Notes under the pieces: model-generated
What the model saw: only the letters and a program-made list of their open reading frames with translations
Databases searched by the model: none
What the model was told of the DNA's origin: nothing
Part shown: in pieces, positions 42,455 through 50,920 of the stretch
Layout: each line of letters begins with the position of its first letter
Position numbering within the stretch: the stretch's first letter is position 1
From: Sva-07 sp963728355
Lineage (GTDB): Bacteria; Actinomycetota; Acidimicrobiia; Acidimicrobiales; Ilumatobacteraceae
DNA: 64,000 nt
Direction: 5' to 3'
NCBI GenBank assembly: GCA_963728355.1
Contig: CAVSJQ010000001.1
Location: 124,001-188,000, forward strand
Translations under genes and position numbers: made by a program

Positions 42455-44304
42455 CAGTCACCACCGACCGGTGAGGACGACGCCCCGGTGACGGGGTCGA
42501 CGAGTTCGGCGCGTTCCTGCTCGTCGGAGGCTTCCATCGCGGCGAGCACCTCGCGGTAACGCGGCTCGGTGTCGAGCAGCTGCTGATGCGGTCCGGAGGC
42601 GACGACGCGGCCCCCGTCGAGCAGCACGACGGTGTCGGCGAGTGCGATCGTGCCGGGACGATGCGCGATGACGATCGTGGTACGACCGTCCATCACGGTC
42701 GACATGGCCGAGCGGATCTCGTGTTCCTTCGAGGGGTCGACGGCGGAGGTGGCGTCGTCGAGCACCAGGACCCTGGGGTCGGCGAGGATCGCCCGCGCGA
42801 TGGCAATGCGCTGGCGCTGGCCGCCCGACAGCGAATAGCCACGCTCGCCGAGCATGGTGTCGTAGGCATCGGGGAGCCCCATGATGAAATCGTGCGCACC
42901 GGCGAGCCGCGCCGCGCGCTCGATCGACTCCACGCTCGCAGCCGGATCGGCGAAGGCGATGTTCGCCGCGACGCTGTCGTGGAAGAGCAACGTGTCCTCG
43001 AACACGATGCCGACCGCCCGTCGCACGTCGATCACCGGGAGATCGCGGACGTCGACGCCGTCGATCATCACGCGACCCGCATCGACGTCGTAGAAGCGCA
43101 CAAGCAGGCGCGCCACGGTCGATTTGCCCGACCCGGTCGACCCGACGAGCGCCACCGACTCGCCGGCGGCCAGTTCCAGCTCGAACTCGTCGAGCACCGG
43201 CGCAGCGGCGTCGTAACCGAAGCGCACCGACCGGAAGCTGACCGCGCCACGGGCGGGGCCGTCGGTGAGGTGCTGCGGATGCTCGGGGTCGACCACTTCG
43301 GGGGCGGCGTCCAACACCTCGTTGACCCGCTCCAACGCCGCGCCGGCGCGTTGCGCCCATGCGATCGTCATACCGAGCATGCGCAGCGGCGACACGAGGA
43401 GGGCCACGAAGAAGTTGAACTGGACGAGCTGGCCGAGCGTGAGATCACCGTTGATCACCCGGAGACCACCGAGGCCGAGCACGGCGATGAGACCGAGCTG
43501 GGGCAGCAGCTCGATCGCCGGAAGGTACTTGGCCCTGATCCTGGCAGCGCCGATCGACACGCCCTGGATGTCGTCGGCCTCCTTGCGCAGCCGGGTCGCC
43601 TGCACCGCTTCGGCGCCGAACCCCTTGACGACACGCACGCCGCCGATGCTCTCCTCGACGACAGTGGCGAGTTCTGCCTGTTCGGCCTGCACCTGCAGGA
43701 CGGCGGAGTGGATCGACGTCGAGAACTTCCGTCCGGCCACGTTGACCAGGGGCAGCGGTGCCAGTGCGACCAGGGCGAGAATCGGGTCGGTCACGAACAG
43801 GATCACCGTGGCCGCAAGGACCATCCCGAGATTCGACATCGTGATCGGGATCATCACGACGAACGACTGGATCTGCTGCAGGTCGCTCGACGAACGGCTC
43901 ATCAGCTGACCGGTCTGGGCTCGGTCGTGATAGCCCACGTGCAACGACATGATGTGGTTGAAGAGCCGTTCGCGCAGCCGGGTCTCGGTCCACCGCGCCT
44001 CACGGAAGGCGTAGTAGCGACGCAGCGCCGTGAACGTGCCGACGAGCACACCGGCCACCGCGATCAACAGCACCCAGAGCCAGAGGCGGTCGCCTTCGTC
44101 GATGCCACGGTCGATGCTGAACCGCACGAGGATCGGCACGGAGATCTTGCCGATCATCCACGCCAGACCGATCAGCGAACCGATGATGAGGTTGCGTCGC
44201 TGGTCGCGCAGCGTGGAGGACAGCAGCTTCCAGCGCGACGGCGGGTCGTGTGCGTCGACCTCCGGCGTGGGGGTCTCGTTCAGTGTGTCGGTGTCAGCAC
44301 TCAC
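42454..44304 (-). CDS. ABC exporter half-transporter with degenerate Walker B
   Basis: A 616-residue partner of the exporter at 40619. It has a six-TM domain and an ATPase domain with Walker A GSTGSGKST and a perfect LSGGQRQR signature. Walker B reads VLVLDDATSAVD, so Asp replaces the catalytic Glu. This complementary loss is the mark of heterodimeric exporters such as TM287/288 and TmrAB. The consensus site would pair this LSGGQ with the partner's intact Walker motifs. GTG 44304 lies 10 bases after the ArsC-like selenoprotein candidate, so the three genes probably form one transcript. Confidence 0.92.
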   Translation of the reverse strand: MSADTDTLNETPTPEVDAHDPPSRWKLLSSTLRDQRRNLIIGSLIGLAWMIGKISVPILVRFSIDRGIDEGDRLWLWVLLIAVAGVLVGTFTALRRYYAFREARWTETRLRERLFNHIMSLHVGYHDRAQTGQLMSRSSSDLQQIQSFVVMIPITMSNLGMVLAATVILFVTDPILALVALAPLPLVNVAGRKFSTSIHSAVLQVQAEQAELATVVEESIGGVRVVKGFGAEAVQATRLRKEADDIQGVSIGAARIRAKYLPAIELLPQLGLIAVLGLGGLRVINGDLTLGQLVQFNFFVALLVSPLRMLGMTIAWAQRAGAALERVNEVLDAAPEVVDPEHPQHLTDGPARGAVSFRSVRFGYDAAAPVLDEFELELAAGESVALVGSTGSGKSTVARLLVRFYDVDAGRVMIDGVDVRDLPVIDVRRAVGIVFEDTLLFHDSVAANIAFADPAASVESIERAARLAGAHDFIMGLPDAYDTMLGERGYSLSGGQRQRIAIARAILADPRVLVLDDATSAVDPSKEHEIRSAMSTVMDGRTTIVIAHRPGTIALADTVVLLDGGRVVASGPHQQLLDTEPRYREVLAAMEASDEQERAELVDPVTGASSSPVGGD

Positions 44305-44314
44305 TCAGACGGCA

Positions 44315-44704
44315 TCATTCCCGGTGGGCCGGCGCGAACGGTGCGAGCAACTCGGCCACGCGTTCCTTCGGCCGGCCGATGATCGCTGTGTCGGCGGTGA
44401 CCACGACCGGGCGTTGCAGGAGCTGCTTGTGCTTGACGAGCAGGTCGACGATCTGGTCCTCGGTGGCTGCGTCGTCGTCGGTGAGGCCGAGCTTCTTCCA
44501 CATGCTGTCGCGCCGCACGAGCGCCGTCGGCTCGTCCTCGAGCTTGGCGATGATCGAACGCAGCGTGTCGGCGTCCGGCGGTGTCTTGATGTAGTTCACG
44601 ATGTCGACGTCGACTCCGAGTTCTTCGGCAATGCGCACGGCATTGGTGGAGGAGTTTCAATGGGTGTTGTGGAAGATCGTCGCCACGGCGGTGCTGCTGG
44701 CCAT
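44315..44704 (-). CDS. ArsC-like protein with in-frame TGA at the catalytic Cys (selenoprotein candidate)
   Basis: A thioredoxin-fold ArsC/Spx-family protein of 129 residues if TGA 44659-44657 is read as selenocysteine. The N-terminus reads ATIFHNTH-U-NSSTNAV, aligning with E. coli ArsC TIYHNPA-C-GTSRNTL, so residue 16 is the catalytic position. The substrate arginines of ArsC (60, 94, 107) match Arg64 (ALVRRD), Arg98 (QRPVVV) and Arg111 (IGRPKE). TAACCT lies seven bases before ATG 44704, supporting this start and not GTG 44638, which would remove the active site. A SECIS-like hairpin follows the TGA. The likely role is thiol/selenol reductase, arsenate or otherwise. A nonsense-mutated pseudogene is the alternative. 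Confidence 0.78.
44629..44645 (-). promoter_or_regulatory. Bacterial SECIS-like hairpin after the in-frame TGA
   Basis: In the mRNA sense, 11 bases after the TGA a perfect 6-bp stem CAATGC/GCATTG encloses the 5-base loop CGTGC. The loop begins 17 bases after the TGA and its second base is G, matching the bSECIS rule (G in the first two loop bases, 16-37 bases from UGA). An outer ACTCC/GGAGT pairing (44651-44655 with 44613-44617) can extend it. Confidence 0.65.
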
Positions 44705-44844
44705 GCGGTCGAGGTTACGACCTGATTGGAACAGTGCTCTCATCGGTTGTGCGCCGAAACATCCACCGACGCGGCTGCCGATGTGCTCGGTAGGGTCACG
44801 GTGCCGACTCCCCCTTCGATCTCGAAATCGACCGAAGGGATGCC

Positions 44845-45291
44845 ATGTCCGACCACCGCTCACTCCATCCGGTACCACGTGGCGGTATCGACCCGATCCG
44901 CTCCGCGGACGACGCACTCGGGGTCCTGGCACTCGCTGCGCCGTACGGCCACGACACCATCGCCATCCTCCTCGACGCCCAGCGCCGGGGCTCCTCGATC
45001 CTGATCGTCGACGACACCGTCGACGACGATGCGATCTTCACGGTGATCGATGCCTGCCTCGGCGTGGTGCACCGTCTGCGCAGTCGCGACGGCGTCGTGC
45101 TCGACGGGCTGATCCTTGCGTCGAGCCGTCCGAGCGGTGGCGCCACCGCCGACGACGTCCCCCGCTGGCTCGAGGCGAGTGATCACTGCCGAACCGGCGG
45201 TCTCGAGTTGGTCGAGTGGTTCGTGCTCGGCCGGTGGGGTGTCGACTGCCCGCGGGCGATGTTCGGCGAACCCGAGCGGTGGGTGGCGTGA
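44845..45291 (+). CDS. Degenerate RadC/JAB-like protein (hypothetical)
   Basis: A 148-residue soluble protein. The stretch ASSRPSGGATADDVPRWLEA followed by GGLELVEWFVLGR resembles the RadC/JAMM segment HxHPSGxxxPS..D and its LLDHxIxG strand, but both metal-binding His are absent. It is thus at most an inactive relative, and the match is weak. GAAGGGA at 44834-44840 precedes the ATG, and TAGGGT at 44791-44796 gives a leader of about 40 bases. It is divergent from the ArsC-like gene. Confidence 0.6.
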   Translation: MSDHRSLHPVPRGGIDPIRSADDALGVLALAAPYGHDTIAILLDAQRRGSSILIVDDTVDDDAIFTVIDACLGVVHRLRSRDGVVLDGLILASSRPSGGATADDVPRWLEASDHCRTGGLELVEWFVLGRWGVDCPRAMFGEPERWVA

Positions 45292-45316
45292 TCGGGCCGG
45301 AGACGTCGGCGAGGAG

Positions 45317-45607
45317 TCAGGGGTGAGGGTTCGCCATCCGAGCGCGCCGCTCGGCCGGGCTCAGCCGCAGCCCGGCACCGCGGAGACGGCGGACCAGCTC
45401 CCGGCTCTCCACCTGCTCGGCACCTGCGTCGATCAGTTGCTCGCGATACTCCTCGGGGACGTCGTAGTGGTCACCCTGGAATCCGCGCCGCGGGATTCCG
45501 ACACGATCGGCGAAGTCGTGCAGCTCGTCGTAGGAGGCGTCGCTGACGAGGTGGCACCACTTCTTTCCTCGCCACCACCACCGTGCCTCGTCGATCAGGA
45601 TCGCCAC
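45317..45607 (-). CDS. DUF4031 domain protein
   Basis: A 96-residue protein with the DUF4031 pattern: AILIDEARWWWRGKKWCHLVSD, SYDELHDFADRVGIPRRGFQGDHYDVPEEYRE and RELVRRLRGAGLR. Function is unknown. The strictly conserved Trp, His and Asp residues suggest an enzyme or ligand-binding role. GTG 45607 is taken as the start because CAGGGT lies six bases upstream on the minus strand and the family begins here. It is divergent from the HD-type hydrolase, with starts only 38 bases apart. Confidence 0.8.
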   Translation of the reverse strand: MAILIDEARWWWRGKKWCHLVSDASYDELHDFADRVGIPRRGFQGDHYDVPEEYREQLIDAGAEQVESRELVRRLRGAGLRLSPAERRARMANPHP

Positions 45608-45644
45608 TGCATCACCCTGCCATGCGCGCTGGCACACTGGCATG

Positions 45645-46274
45645 ATGAGCGAACACGACCTCGAACTCGAGGTTGCCTGGCAACGCCACGTGGCCGCCGA
45701 CCGGTCGTTGCTCGACCGGCTCCTCGCCCGCCACCGCGAGAAGCACCGGCGCTACCACAACGCCACCCATGTCGCCTGGGTGATCCGCCATGTCGCCGAG
45801 CTCGCGGCCACCGAACGGATCGAGCATCTCGACGAGGTCGTCGCCGCCGCGTTCTATCACGACGCGGTGTACGAGCCTGCCTACCCCGCCAACGAGCGGG
45901 CCAGCGCCCGCCTGGCCCGACGCGATCTGGCGTCCGTGGGTTGGCCCGACGGCGCCGTCGACCGTGTCGCATCGATGATCGAGGCGACCGAGCACGGCGC
46001 GCCGGCCGACGACACCACCGGCGACACCGCGGTGCTCCTCGATGCAGATCTCGCGATCTTGGGCGCCGACCCGGCGGCCTATTCCGCCTACGTCACCGGC
46101 GTCCGTGCCGAGTACCGGCACGTCACCGACGACGACTGGCGAACCGGTCGGGCCGCCGTGCTCGACGGTTTCCTGCAACGACCGACCATCTTCCGCACGG
46201 CGACGGCCTGCGACCGTTGGGAAGTGCGCGCCCGGGCCAACCTCACCGCCGAACTCGCCGCGCTCGCCTCCTGA
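45645..46274 (+). CDS. Predicted HD-superfamily metal-dependent hydrolase
   Basis: A 209-residue all-helical protein. RRYHNATHVAWVIRHVAEL and AAFYHDAVYEPAYPANERASARLARRDL carry the H...HD...metal ligands of the HD-like group often called predicted metal-dependent phosphohydrolases (COG4339). The substrate is unknown. ATG 45645 is favoured over 45642 because CACACT ends six bases before it. It is convergent with the MFS gene after 11 bases. Confidence 0.82.
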   Translation: MSEHDLELEVAWQRHVAADRSLLDRLLARHREKHRRYHNATHVAWVIRHVAELAATERIEHLDEVVAAAFYHDAVYEPAYPANERASARLARRDLASVGWPDGAVDRVASMIEATEHGAPADDTTGDTAVLLDADLAILGADPAAYSAYVTGVRAEYRHVTDDDWRTGRAAVLDGFLQRPTIFRTATACDRWEVRARANLTAELAALAS

Positions 46275-46285
46275 TCCGGCGCCGC

Positions 46286-47560
46286 TCAGCCGGTGGCCGC
46301 TTCGGCGGCGACGGCGATGTCCTCGAGCGGGATGCCGTGCTCGATCTCGATCTGCACGGCTCGTTCGAGCAGGCCGTAGAGCACGACGGTCGTGAGCGTG
46401 ATCACCCCCATCACCACGATCGCGTTGCGCAGCCCGATCGCCTCGGCGAGCAGCCCGAGCGGCGCAGCGGCGATGCCGAAGCCGGCGAAGCTCAGCATCA
46501 TCAGCGACTGCACGCGGCCTTGATGCGTATCGCTCGTCATGTTGAGCGCGATCGAGTTGGAGAGCGACTGGTAGCCGGTCGTGCCGGCGCCGATGAACGC
46601 CACGATCAGGACACCGATCCCGAACAGCGGTGACAGTCCGAGTGCGATGACACCGGCGCCGAAGACGACACCCGACGCGATCATCAGCTTCCACACGCCT
46701 GCACCGTCCGCACGCCCGGCCAGCGGTACGGCGACGGCGACGGCGCCGATCGAACTCGCCGACATGATGACGCCGACCCATCCGTCGCCGAGTCCGAATT
46801 CGCCCTTGACCAGCGCGGGGATGAACGCCACGTAGTTGAACCCGAACATGATGATGACGAACGAACTCAACACGAGACGCCGAAGGTGCGGGCGCGCGGC
46901 CACGTAGCGCACGCCGTCGACGATCTCGGCGAACGGGCTGGCAGTCGACGTCGCCCGCGGTGCCGAACCGGGAGGGCATCGCACGTACAGCACGAACGAC
47001 AGCATCGAGAAGGCCGCGGAGACGACGTAGGCGCCTCCGATGCCGATGAAGACGATGCCCGCCAACGCGCCGGCGAAGGCAGGCGCGATCACGCGGGTGC
47101 CGTTCATGCTGAGCATCGACAGGGTGATCGCATTGCCGAGCTGCTCACGTCCGACGATCTCGGAGGTGAAGGCGACACGGGTCGGCCCGAGGAAGCCGAA
47201 CGCGATCCCCTGGGTGACGGCGGCCACCAACAGCATCCAGAACTGGACGACGTCGGCCAGCACCACAACGCCCATGCCGGCTGCCGCAGCCAGGATTGCA
47301 CCCTGGCTCACGATGAGGACGCGACGCTTCGGCAGGCGGTCGGCTGCGACGCCGCCGAGCGGAGTGGCGATCAGCAGGGCGATGCCGAAGCAGAGGTAGA
47401 CCAGTCCGAGTGCTCCCTCGCGTTCGGTGAGGTCCCAGGCCAGCACGCCGCGCAGCAGGAACTGCATCTGCACCGACATGAACGAGAACGTCCCCGCCCA
47501 CCACAGCTTGCGATAGTCGAGGTTCTGCAGCGACGCGAACGAGCGCTCGAACCGGGGCAT
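46286..47560 (-). CDS. MFS transporter
   Basis: A 424-residue major facilitator with about twelve TM segments (LLIATPLGGVAADRLPKRRVLIVSQG is the loop 2-3 motif). It belongs to the DHA3/EntS-like exporter group, like the other MFS protein at 15278, but lacks that protein's long hydrophilic N-terminus. ATG 47560 is preferred over 47593 because CAGGGT lies six bases upstream. Substrate unknown. The malic enzyme gene lies upstream on the same strand; its stop is 89 bases before this start. Confidence 0.84.
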   Translation of the reverse strand: MPRFERSFASLQNLDYRKLWWAGTFSFMSVQMQFLLRGVLAWDLTEREGALGLVYLCFGIALLIATPLGGVAADRLPKRRVLIVSQGAILAAAAGMGVVVLADVVQFWMLLVAAVTQGIAFGFLGPTRVAFTSEIVGREQLGNAITLSMLSMNGTRVIAPAFAGALAGIVFIGIGGAYVVSAAFSMLSFVLYVRCPPGSAPRATSTASPFAEIVDGVRYVAARPHLRRLVLSSFVIIMFGFNYVAFIPALVKGEFGLGDGWVGVIMSASSIGAVAVAVPLAGRADGAGVWKLMIASGVVFGAGVIALGLSPLFGIGVLIVAFIGAGTTGYQSLSNSIALNMTSDTHQGRVQSLMMLSFAGFGIAAAPLGLLAEAIGLRNAIVVMGVITLTTVVLYGLLERAVQIEIEHGIPLEDIAVAAEAATG

Positions 47561-47649
47561 CGCCCTACCCTGCCCGATGGCGTTCGCATTCACACGATCG
47601 AGCGAGCGGGGGTAGTCCCCGATCCCTGTCCCTCGGAATCACGAACGGA

Positions 47650-48918
47650 TCAGGTTCGAACGACACCCTGCTGCACGGCCATGGCCCGCACCGCATCAGC
47701 GACCGCGTCGGCGACGCCGGGCTCGAAGGCGCCCGGGATGACCCGCTCGGCGACGGGGTCGGTGACCAGTGCGGCGAGCGCAGCGGCCGCGGCGCGCTTG
47801 ATCTCGATGGTGCAGCGGGTCGCCTGCACGTCGAGGAGTCCGCGGAAGACGCCGGGGAAGGCCAACACGTTGTTGATCTGGTTCGGGTAGTCGCTTCGGC
47901 CGGTGGCGATCACCGAGACATTGGCCGGCATCGACTCCGGCATCACCTCGGGCGTCGGGTTGGCCATGGCGAACACGATGGCGCCGTCGGCCATCTCGCC
48001 GAGCCACTCCGGCTCGATGATCCCGGGACCCGAGAGGCCGAGCAGGACGTCGGCGCCCTGCAACGCCTCCCGCACCCCGCCACGGCGGTCGTCGGCGTTG
48101 CCGTGCTCCACGAACCACTGCTTGGTCGGCGTCAGGTTGGCGCGCTCGCGGTGCAGGATGCCGATGCTGTCGACGCCGATGATGTCGCCGGTCCCGTGCT
48201 GGCCGACCCCCGCGTCGTGCAGCAGTTCCGCCACCGCGACACCTGCAGCGCCCGTGCCGACGATGACCACCCGCAGTTCCTCGACCCGCTTTCCGACGAC
48301 CGTGGCCGCGTTGATCAGTGCAGCGAGGGCGACGATCGCGGTGCCGTGCTGGTCGTCGTGGAAGACCGGGATGTCGAGCACCGCCTGCAGTCGGCGCTCG
48401 ATCTCGAAACACTCGGGCGCCTTGATGTCCTCGAGGTTGATGCCGCCGAAGGTCGGAGCGATCGCCGTGCCGATCGCCACCATCTCGTCGACCGTGCGGG
48501 CGTTGACACAGACCGGGTAGGCGTCGACACCGCCGAACTGCTTGAAGAGCACGGCCTTGCCCTCCATCACGGCCATCGCCGCTTCGGGGCCGATGTCGCC
48601 GAGGCCGAGGACTGCCGTGCCGTTCGACAGCACGGCAACCGCATTCGATCGGCCCGTGAGCGACCAGACGCGTTCGGGCTCGTCGGCGATCGCCTGCGAC
48701 ACCCGCCCGACACCCGGGGTGTATGCGAGCGCCAGGTCCTCGGGACTGTCGATCGGCACGCGGGACGCGACGACGAGCTTGCCGCCCTGGTGCAGGGCGA
48801 AGGCGGGATCGTCGGCGTAACGATCGGTCACGTGGACGCTGTCCGGGATGTCCCTGTCCGGCGCGTCGCTGTGGGGGGTGGCGACGCCGAGGTCGGAGTC
48901 GGTGGTGTGCGTCGTCAT
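47650..48918 (-). CDS. Malate dehydrogenase (oxaloacetate-decarboxylating), malic enzyme
   Basis: A 422-residue malic enzyme that converts malate to pyruvate and CO2 with NAD(P)+. It has ALAYTPGVGRVSQAIA, the catalytic Lys region MEGKAVLFKQFGGVDAYPVCV, the metal site ECFEIERRLQ with HDDQHGTA, and a Rossmann motif VIVGTGAAGVAVAE. The length fits the short bacterial form with no phosphotransacetylase fusion. The first 30 residues are a polar extension. Cofactor choice cannot be read with certainty. Confidence 0.93.
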   Translation of the reverse strand: MTTHTTDSDLGVATPHSDAPDRDIPDSVHVTDRYADDPAFALHQGGKLVVASRVPIDSPEDLALAYTPGVGRVSQAIADEPERVWSLTGRSNAVAVLSNGTAVLGLGDIGPEAAMAVMEGKAVLFKQFGGVDAYPVCVNARTVDEMVAIGTAIAPTFGGINLEDIKAPECFEIERRLQAVLDIPVFHDDQHGTAIVALAALINAATVVGKRVEELRVVIVGTGAAGVAVAELLHDAGVGQHGTGDIIGVDSIGILHRERANLTPTKQWFVEHGNADDRRGGVREALQGADVLLGLSGPGIIEPEWLGEMADGAIVFAMANPTPEVMPESMPANVSVIATGRSDYPNQINNVLAFPGVFRGLLDVQATRCTIEIKRAAAAALAALVTDPVAERVIPGAFEPGVADAVADAVRAMAVQQGVVRT

Positions 48919-49007
48919 GTGGGTCCTTGTCGGAGAACGGGTGTCCCGAAGACCTGCAGCGGAGCCCGCCGCCGGTGTCCGGCTGGTCGGGCGAGTTCGA
49001 CGGATGC

Positions 49008-49139
49008 TCAGCGCTGACGCTGTGCCCGTGTCCCCCGCCTGACCCGTACCGGAATGAGTACAGGGGCGGGGCCGCGTGCAGCCACTGCGACGCCTGCTGC
49101 CGCTACTGCGGCGACAATGACGACGATGGCGATCAGCAT
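49008..49139 (-). CDS. 43-residue single-pass membrane protein
   Basis: A short frame: MLIAIVVIVAAVAAAGVAVA forms one hydrophobic helix, followed by a basic tail (VRVRRGTRAQRQR). It was found because TAGGAT lies at 49152-49147, seven bases before ATG 49139, the same leaderless arrangement used by many genes here. The topology would put the basic tail in the cytoplasm. It sits between the malic enzyme start and the DUF3039 gene, divergent from the latter. No family is recognised. Confidence 0.5.
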   Translation of the reverse strand: MLIAIVVIVAAVAAAGVAVAARGPAPVLIPVRVRRGTRAQRQR

Positions 49140-49174
49140 GTGGATGATCCTACCCCATCTGTTTGACTGACACC

Positions 49175-49465
49175 ATGACCGACCTCGAAACGATGCCTGT
49201 CCAACGTGTCGACGTCGACACCGACGAAGTCACCGAAACCGGCGAACCGACCGCCGCACACATCGTCAAGACCAAACGCGGCGAGAACGCGGCGGCGGTC
49301 GTCCTGGAGGCCCGGATCATGGGCACGCCGGTGGAGGCACTGTGCGGATTCGTGTGGGTCCCGTCGCGTGACCCGAAGCAGCTTCCGGTGTGCGAGAAGT
49401 GCAAGAGCGTCTACGCCATGTACAAGGCGTTCAACGACGGCCTGCGCGACACACCGATCGACTGA
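49175..49465 (+). CDS. DUF3039 protein
   Basis: A 96-residue actinobacterial DUF3039 protein. His29, Cys57, Cys73 and Cys76 (AHIV; LCGFVWVPSRD; PVCEKCKSVY) look like a small zinc site. Such proteins are widespread in actinobacteria with no known function. ATG 49175 fits the family start; TTG 49163 is an alternative. A Nudix gene follows after 10 bases, so the two are probably co-expressed. Confidence 0.83.
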   Translation: MTDLETMPVQRVDVDTDEVTETGEPTAAHIVKTKRGENAAAVVLEARIMGTPVEALCGFVWVPSRDPKQLPVCEKCKSVYAMYKAFNDGLRDTPID

Positions 49466-49475
49466 GCGGAACTCG

Positions 49476-49967
49476 ATGACCGAACTGCGCATCAGGCAGG
49501 CCGTTCGCGCGCTGCTCGTCACTCCCGATCAGCACATCCTGCTCGTGCGCTTCGAGTTCCCCGATGCCACGGTGTGGTCGCTGCCCGGGGGCGGCATCGA
49601 CCCGGGCGAGAGCGACCTCGACGCCCTGCATCGCGAACTGATCGAGGAGGTGGGACTCCACGATCCCGTCGTCGGCACCCACGTGTGGAATCGCGAACAC
49701 ATCATCCCGCACCTGGACGGGCAGTGGGACGGCCAACAGGACCGGTACTACCTGGTCGAGGCGACCGAACGATTCGATCCGACCCCTGCGCTCTCGTGGG
49801 AACAGCTTCGCGCAGAGCGTCTCCACGAGCTGCGGTGGTGGCGGCTGGACGACATCGAGTCGGCGACGACCGACGGGGTCTGGTTCTCCCCGCGTCGACT
49901 CGGTCCGCTGCTACGCGATCTCGTGACGCACGGCCCGCCCGGCAGTCCTCTCGACACCGGCATCTGA
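49476..49967 (+). CDS. Nudix hydrolase
   Basis: A 163-residue Nudix-fold pyrophosphohydrolase. The Nudix box runs GGIDPGESDLDALHRELIEEVGL, with the metal-binding REL-EE residues intact. The C-terminal part (WWRLDDIES; FSPRRLGPLL) resembles broad-specificity nucleotide or sugar-nucleotide hydrolases. It follows DUF3039 by 10 bases. The substrate is unknown. Confidence 0.87.
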   Translation: MTELRIRQAVRALLVTPDQHILLVRFEFPDATVWSLPGGGIDPGESDLDALHRELIEEVGLHDPVVGTHVWNREHIIPHLDGQWDGQQDRYYLVEATERFDPTPALSWEQLRAERLHELRWWRLDDIESATTDGVWFSPRRLGPLLRDLVTHGPPGSPLDTGI

Positions 49968-50028
49968 CCGGGCCCTCGACCGGCGGGGCTCGCCGCGCTG
50001 AGGCCCGGACGGACGACGGGAACGTCGA

Positions 50029-50613
50029 TCAGACGACGCGGCCGCTGAAGGCGACGAGTTGGACCAGTGCGCTGGCTCCGTCCGGTGCGCTGGTCTGTGC
50101 GGCAAACGTGTCACCGTCCCGCATGGCGGGTGCGACGGCTTCGTGGGCGAACGCCGCCACGTCTGCGACGAGCGCTGCAGGGAGGTCGTACGCCTGACCG
50201 GTCGACGTCGCCAGATCCCATCCGTGGACGAGTCCGTCGAAAGCGGCGAATCGCGCGAACACCGAGCCGGGGACCGTGCCGAACGGCGAATCGATCATCC
50301 GATCCATCGCACCGGGCGCATCGACCGAGGCGAGCAGGTCGAGCATCGAGGCGCTGAATTCGGCACTTGGCACCTCGCCGTCCGGCGTCGGCTCGACCAG
50401 CGACGGCGCCGCCGGACGGGTGGGTGCGTCGGAGGTGGACTCTCCTCGCAGGGCGGGGGCGAACGTCGAGACGAGGCCCATCATGTGGTCGAGCACTCCC
50501 TGCACGTCGAAGTTCGCACAGGGTGTGGGAGCGCCCAGTTGGCTGGCGCCGATGCGATCGACGACATCGATGATCGCCGGGATGATCACTGCGAGCTGTT
50601 CGTTGGGTTCCAT
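50029..50613 (-). CDS. TIGR03086-type DinB/mycothiol-dependent enzyme-like protein
   Basis: A 194-residue four-helix protein of the actinobacterial TIGR03086 group, related to mycothiol-dependent maleylpyruvate isomerase (DinB-like). Key cues are LGAPTPCANFDVQGVLDHMMG with the first metal His, a PFGTVPGS loop and FDGLVHGWDLATSTGQ with the second His. GAAAGG about seven bases before ATG 50613 is a good ribosome-binding site, unlike the many leaderless genes here. It implies mycothiol chemistry in this organism. Confidence 0.82.
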   Translation of the reverse strand: MEPNEQLAVIIPAIIDVVDRIGASQLGAPTPCANFDVQGVLDHMMGLVSTFAPALRGESTSDAPTRPAAPSLVEPTPDGEVPSAEFSASMLDLLASVDAPGAMDRMIDSPFGTVPGSVFARFAAFDGLVHGWDLATSTGQAYDLPAALVADVAAFAHEAVAPAMRDGDTFAAQTSAPDGASALVQLVAFSGRVV

Positions 50614-50869
50614 GACTGGCCTTTCGTCGCTGCTTGGACGGCCATCACGGAGGTGTGATGTCGCCATCCAGGTGGCGCGACAACGGCTGTCACGATGCGA
50701 CAACCGCCACGCCCGGCGCGACCGTCGCCGGGCCCGGATCACCCCGCATCACAGATGCCGGTCACCATGTCTCGGAATGTGGACTCCTCACCACGTGAAG
50801 ATGCGTGGTCGTTACCGCAACTATTGGTGGCGCAACTTTTACTCCATTGGAGGCGTGAGAAAACGCTAC
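50614..50869. other. Intergenic region upstream of the cupredoxin genes
   Basis: A long non-coding gap (50614-50920 in all). It holds no convincing gene. Its right part is markedly less GC-rich than the window average. Near-identical 10-mers ATTGGTGGCG (50823-50832) and ATTGGAGGCG (50845-50854) are 22 bases apart, two helical turns, just before the promoter at 50870, and may be an activator site. Confidence 0.45.
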
Positions 50870-50898
50870 TTGTACATCTTCCAATACGCGCCTACAGT
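50870..50898 (+). promoter_or_regulatory. SigA-type promoter of the cupredoxin gene
   Basis: TTGTAC at 50870-50875 and TACAGT at 50893-50898 are separated by exactly 17 bases. Transcription would start near 50905, followed by GGAGGGGG at 50911-50918 and ATG 50921. Confidence 0.65.
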
Positions 50899-50920
50899 CG
50901 GCAGGAACGGGGAGGGGGAA

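Noticed and set aside
44315..44638. Short ArsC-like gene starting at GTG 44638
   Set aside because: This start would remove the conserved first strand and the active-site position. The upstream frame continues the family alignment through the TGA and has a promoter at the right distance.
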